From contig NZ_CP162005.1 in the NCBI RefSeq assembly GCF_040822065.1, positions 3,286,001-3,350,000 on the forward strand: a stretch of DNA of 64,000 bases, in the 5' to 3' direction. Below, in pieces: positions 60,544 through 64,000 of the stretch; position 1 is the stretch's first letter, and every line of letters begins with the position of its first letter. The position numbers and the translations under genes were made by a program. This DNA comes from Pedobacter sp. WC2423 (GTDB taxonomy: Bacteria; Bacteroidota; Bacteroidia; Sphingobacteriales; Sphingobacteriaceae). The notes below the pieces were generated by a model. That model did no database searches. It was not told the DNA's origin and saw only the letters and a list, made by a program, of their open reading frames with translations.

Positions 60544-63447
60544 ATGAAAATCCGTTATCTACTGAATTTCCTGTTATTCCTGTGTTTCATCCTGACAGGT
60601 ATGCCCCTGAAGGCAACACAAATAAAGAGTATTGGTGTTCCTTACGTTCAGAACTTCCCGAAATCAGTATACCTTTCCGGGAATCAGAACTGGTCTATCG
60701 CTAAAGATGCCCAGGGAATCATGTATTTTGGCAATACGCAGGGCCTGCTTACCTACGATGGTAAATACTGGCAGCAGTACCAGTTACCTAACCGTCAGAT
60801 CGTACGTTCAGTGGCTACTGATTCCAAAGGAAAGATTTATACAGGTGCATTCGGGGAATTTGGTTACTGGTCATCGCAGCACAAGAAACTTACTTATACT
60901 TCACTGGTCAGGCTCATTCCTAAAACAGGACAACTCTCTGATGAAGTCTGGAAAATCATTGTAGATGGCAAAAGAGTTATCTTTCAGTCATTCACTACCA
61001 TCTATATTTACGAAAATAATAAAATAACACAGATTAAAGGGCAGGGGTCATTCTTGTTTATGCACCATGTGGGCAGCAGATTTTTAATTGAGATCTTAGA
61101 TAAAGGGATATTCGAGCTCAAAGGTCATAGGCTGACGCCGCTTCCGCATACCGATCTGGCCAGTCCGAAAAATATCATGACAATCCTTCCCTATAAAAAT
61201 GGAAGTATGCTGATCGGGACAAGTAAAGACGGCTTGTTCATCTACAATGGATCAACTTTTACTCCTTTTAATATTCCGGCCAATGATTTCCTCAAAACAT
61301 TCCAGCTGAATAACGGAAGCAGGATCAACAATCAATATTATGCTTTTGGTACTATCCTGAATGGAATTATCCTGATTGACCAGGAGGGAAATATTGTACA
61401 GCAGATCAATAAGTCGAGAGGTTTACAGAACAATACGGTATTAAGTGTATTTACGGATAACGAGCAGAATCTCTGGGCAGGCCTGGACAATGGAATTGAC
61501 AGGGTAGAATTGAACTCTCCGCTTTATTTTTACCTGGATAAAGCCGGACAGTTTGGGACAGTCTATTCCAGTTTAATTTACAATAACAATATTTATCTGG
61601 GAACCAATCAGGGGTTATTTTATAGTCCATGGGTTTCAGGCAATGGTAAAAGCTTTAATACTTTTGATTTCAGACTGGTTCCGAATTCACAAGGGCAGGT
61701 ATGGGACCTGAGTGTGCTGGATGGTCAATTGATTATGGGCCATAATGTGGGCAGTTTTAAAGTAAACGGCAACCAGCTTGAAAAGATTTCCAGCAATAGC
61801 GGAGGCTGGACCATTAAAAAGCTAAATAGTAATCCAAATTACCTGATCCAGGGAACTTACAATGGTCTTGTTTTATATCAGAAAGATGCGAAAGGGCAAT
61901 GGAAGTATTTTACGAAAATCCAGAACTTCGAAGAGCCTTCCCGTTATGTAGAACAGGATTCCAGGGGAGACATCTGGGTAAGCCACGCTTATAAAGGTTT
62001 ATACAAACTTACTTTAAGCCCTGATTTTAAAAAGGTGATCAAAACTCACTATTATGACGAACGTAACGGACTTCCCGGCAATTACAATATTAACCTGTTT
62101 ACCCTGGAAAATAAACTGGTCTTCTCTTCTGATGCTGGTTTTATGCTCTATGATGAGATCAGCAATCGCTTTACGCCTTATAAAGAACTAAACAAAGGAT
62201 TAGGAAGTTTTGCCAATTCAAATAAAATCATCAATGCAGGTGTGAAGAAATACTGGTTTATCAATCATGGAAAAACTGCCATGGTCGATTTCAGTGAGCC
62301 AGGCAAACTGAACATCGACTCTAACAGGCTGAGTTTACTGGATGGCAGAATGGTTCAGTATTATGAAAATATCAGCCCGATCAGTAATACGATGCACCTG
62401 GTAAGTGTTGATGATGGCTTTGTGATTTATGATGCCATTGCGGGTAATGACCATGGAAAGAAAACGGTTTTACCGGCAGTACTGATCAGAAAAGTAGAAG
62501 ATGTAACTGATGTTTATAAAACAATAAGTGAGAATGGGAATAGTGGAGAAGAGATTGAAATCCCTTTCAACAGGAATAATATCAGGATCTCTTTTTCTCT
62601 TCCTTATTACAGACAGGCAAAAATCAAATTCCAATATTACCTGGAGGGTTATTCTAACCAGTGGTCTGAGTGGAGCGCTTCTTCTGCGAAAGACTTTACA
62701 AATCTGGGTAAAGGAAGTTACCGGTTCCTGGTCCGTGCTAAAATCAATGATGAGCTGGTGAGTAAAGTCAGCGTATTTGAGTTTACTGTTCTCCCTCCAT
62801 TTTATGCGAGCAACTGGGCTTTCGCGTTCTATGCGTTATTAATTATTTTACTGTTTATACTCGCTAAAAAACAATACCAGCTGAAGCTTCGCAAAGACCA
62901 TGATGAAATCCTGGCCAAAGTGGAATTGGAAAAAGAGATTTTCCTGAAAACAGAGGCAGAAGAAAGAGAGAAACAACTTAGCGTTATTCAAACGGAAAGA
63001 CTGCAAACAGAACTGAAAAGTAAAAACCGGGAACTGGCAAATTCGGCTATGAGCCTGGTTTATAAAAATGAGTTGTTGCAAAAGCTGAGTCAGGAGATGA
63101 TCAAGCTGAAAGACGAGAAAGGTAAGGTACTTGCAGACGACCAGTTCAGAAAAATACAAAAGGTTATTGATGAAGGGATGAATGATGAGCGGGACTGGAA
63201 TTTATTCGAGACCAGCTTCAATGAAGCGCATGGAAGTTTCTTCAAAAAACTGAAGGCAAATCATCCTGACCTGGTTCCGAACGACCTCAAATTATGTGCC
63301 TATCTGCACATGAATATGAGCAGTAAAGAAATGGCTTCTTTATTGAACATCTCGCTCAGGGGGGTTGAAATCCGGAGGTACAGGCTGCGTAAGAAGCTGA
63401 ATATACCACATGACAAGAACCTTGCAGAGTTCTTTATGGAGCTTTAG
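60544..63447 (+). CDS. Triple-tyrosine beta-propeller sensor with LuxR-type HTH
   Basis: 967 residues. Signal peptide (FLLFLCFILTGMPLKA), then about 700 residues of two-component propeller repeats (WSIAKDAQGIMYFGNTQGLLTYDG, NEQNLWAGLDNGIDRVELN, SRGDIWVSHAYKGLYKL) and a Y_Y_Y domain (FQYYLEGYSNQWSEWS...NLGKGSYRFLVRAK). One transmembrane helix at about 757-776 (WAFAFYALLIILLFILA), a coiled coil (EKEIFLKTEAEEREKQ), and a C-terminal LuxR-like helix-turn-helix (LKLCAYLHMNMSSKEMASLLNISLRGVEIRRYRLRKKL). It has no histidine kinase or receiver. It is followed at 63689 by a SusC-like gene, so it probably switches that operon. Confidence 0.9.
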   Translation: MKIRYLLNFLLFLCFILTGMPLKATQIKSIGVPYVQNFPKSVYLSGNQNWSIAKDAQGIMYFGNTQGLLTYDGKYWQQYQLPNRQIVRSVATDSKGKIYTGAFGEFGYWSSQHKKLTYTSLVRLIPKTGQLSDEVWKIIVDGKRVIFQSFTTIYIYENNKITQIKGQGSFLFMHHVGSRFLIEILDKGIFELKGHRLTPLPHTDLASPKNIMTILPYKNGSMLIGTSKDGLFIYNGSTFTPFNIPANDFLKTFQLNNGSRINNQYYAFGTILNGIILIDQEGNIVQQINKSRGLQNNTVLSVFTDNEQNLWAGLDNGIDRVELNSPLYFYLDKAGQFGTVYSSLIYNNNIYLGTNQGLFYSPWVSGNGKSFNTFDFRLVPNSQGQVWDLSVLDGQLIMGHNVGSFKVNGNQLEKISSNSGGWTIKKLNSNPNYLIQGTYNGLVLYQKDAKGQWKYFTKIQNFEEPSRYVEQDSRGDIWVSHAYKGLYKLTLSPDFKKVIKTHYYDERNGLPGNYNINLFTLENKLVFSSDAGFMLYDEISNRFTPYKELNKGLGSFANSNKIINAGVKKYWFINHGKTAMVDFSEPGKLNIDSNRLSLLDGRMVQYYENISPISNTMHLVSVDDGFVIYDAIAGNDHGKKTVLPAVLIRKVEDVTDVYKTISENGNSGEEIEIPFNRNNIRISFSLPYYRQAKIKFQYYLEGYSNQWSEWSASSAKDFTNLGKGSYRFLVRAKINDELVSKVSVFEFTVLPPFYASNWAFAFYALLIILLFILAKKQYQLKLRKDHDEILAKVELEKEIFLKTEAEEREKQLSVIQTERLQTELKSKNRELANSAMSLVYKNELLQKLSQEMIKLKDEKGKVLADDQFRKIQKVIDEGMNDERDWNLFETSFNEAHGSFFKKLKANHPDLVPNDLKLCAYLHMNMSSKEMASLLNISLRGVEIRRYRLRKKLNIPHDKNLAEFFMEL

Positions 63448-63688
63448 GACTACATCATTACTACACAAAGCCTCAAAAACGCTTTAAATACATCAATTCT
63501 TCTTTTCCACAAACCTGGTCTTAAATCCTATCTTAAATGGTATTTCAGCGGCATTTCTACCGCTTAAATACTTATTGTCTTTTTTACACAAAGGTACCAT
63601 GATGTAATAATGTAGAGGTACTTTCCTTGTTTATGACCCAAATCCACCAGAGATTTAACAAACTATTAACACAAAACCAATAATCAGT

Positions 63689-64000
63689 ATGAAACGAATC
63701 TTTACAAAATTTTCTGTTTTAACTTTTCTATGTTTGCTTTTTATTAACGCAGCATCTGCCCAGAACATTACTGTTAAGGGTACCATCACAGATGGTCAGG
63801 ATAAGACAACTATCCCGGCAGTGAGCGTCGTTGTAAAAGGGACAACCATAGGAACACAAACAGATGCTAATGGTAAGTATGCCATCAGCGTTCCGGCTAA
63901 CGGAACCTTAGTATTTACCTATATCGGATACAACACACAGGAGGTTCCTGTAAACAATCAAACAACTGTTAACGTATCCTTAGCTTCCAGCTCGCAGCAA
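63689..64000 (+). CDS. SusC-like TonB-linked outer-membrane protein, 3' truncated by the window end
   Basis: 104 codons visible from ATG 63689. Signal peptide (FTKFSVLTFLCLLFINAASAQ), then the carboxypeptidase-like domain that opens SusC/RagA proteins (ITVKGTITDGQDKTTIPAVSVVVKGTTIGTQTDANGKYAISVPANGTLVFTYIGYNTQEVPV). No STN domain precedes it, unlike the copy at 28906. It follows the propeller-HTH regulator by 241 bases on the same strand. Confidence 0.88.
   Translation, partial: MKRIFTKFSVLTFLCLLFINAASAQNITVKGTITDGQDKTTIPAVSVVVKGTTIGTQTDANGKYAISVPANGTLVFTYIGYNTQEVPVNNQTTVNVSLASSSQQ

Overview
The window looks like a chromosome segment of a Bacteroidota bacterium, most likely a Pedobacter-type member of the Sphingobacteriaceae. 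The evidence is a SusC/SusD outer-membrane locus with its own ECF sigma and FecR anti-sigma, Bacteroidota-type promoters (TAnnTTTG, in places with TTG 19 bases upstream), weak Shine-Dalgarno sequences, and Bacteroidota forms of recA, uvrA, nth, tsaD, ribBA and LptF/G. No database search was possible, so the genus is an inference.

Layout. 1-5.2 kb: a truncated CPA2 cation/proton antiporter, a multi-pass membrane protein and an S41 peptidase, followed directly by a striking array of about 25 copies of a 24-bp repeat. 5.1-21 kb: mostly housekeeping genes (LysE exporter, uvrA, ECF sigma, nth, recA, a small membrane protein missed by longer-ORF calling, tsaD, a TamB-like protein with an apparent ATC start, ribBA, an LptF/G permease, a START-like protein, tRNA-Met). 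21-24 kb: an accessory patch with a secreted hypothetical protein, a serine beta-lactamase-like hydrolase and a MarR regulator behind a perfect 26-bp palindrome, and decayed fragments, one of them a remnant copy of the secreted protein. 24-34.3 kb: a complete minus-strand locus in the order ECF sigma, FecR, SusC with STN domain, SusD, DUF4843-type lipoprotein, PKD-like lipoprotein and TlpA-like thioredoxin. 34.3-36.5 kb: a gap with three DnaA-box-like 9-mers, an O6-methylguanine methyltransferase, an unknown gene and an internally deleted esterase remnant.

36.5-46 kb holds the most unusual system: a minus-strand operon of a NusG-paralogue antiterminator, a single-module NRPS (TubC-type docking, C, A, PCP, TE), a GH13 alpha-glucan enzyme, a GlgA-type glycogen synthase and a type II thioesterase. 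The A-domain pocket reads almost exactly as a threonine code and the terminal TE has Cys in place of Ser in its GxSxG elbow, a combination that suggests an N-acyl-threonine beta-lactone or a similarly strained product. A one-base frameshift separates the docking domain from the C domain.

46-52.5 kb: a ChaA-like antiporter, a phosphonatase-like HAD hydrolase and an XRE-cupin regulator around twin 23-bp dyad operators, then a membrane-glycan cassette (GT87-like, GT2, polysaccharide deacetylase, GtrA). 52.6-58.5 kb: a complete minus-strand rRNA operon (16S, tRNA-Ile, tRNA-Ala, 23S, 5S) with two tandem promoters. 58.5-64 kb: a repeat-bearing non-coding stretch, the tRNA hydroxylase trhO, a large beta-propeller sensor with a LuxR-type helix-turn-helix, and the start of a second SusC-like gene cut by the window end.
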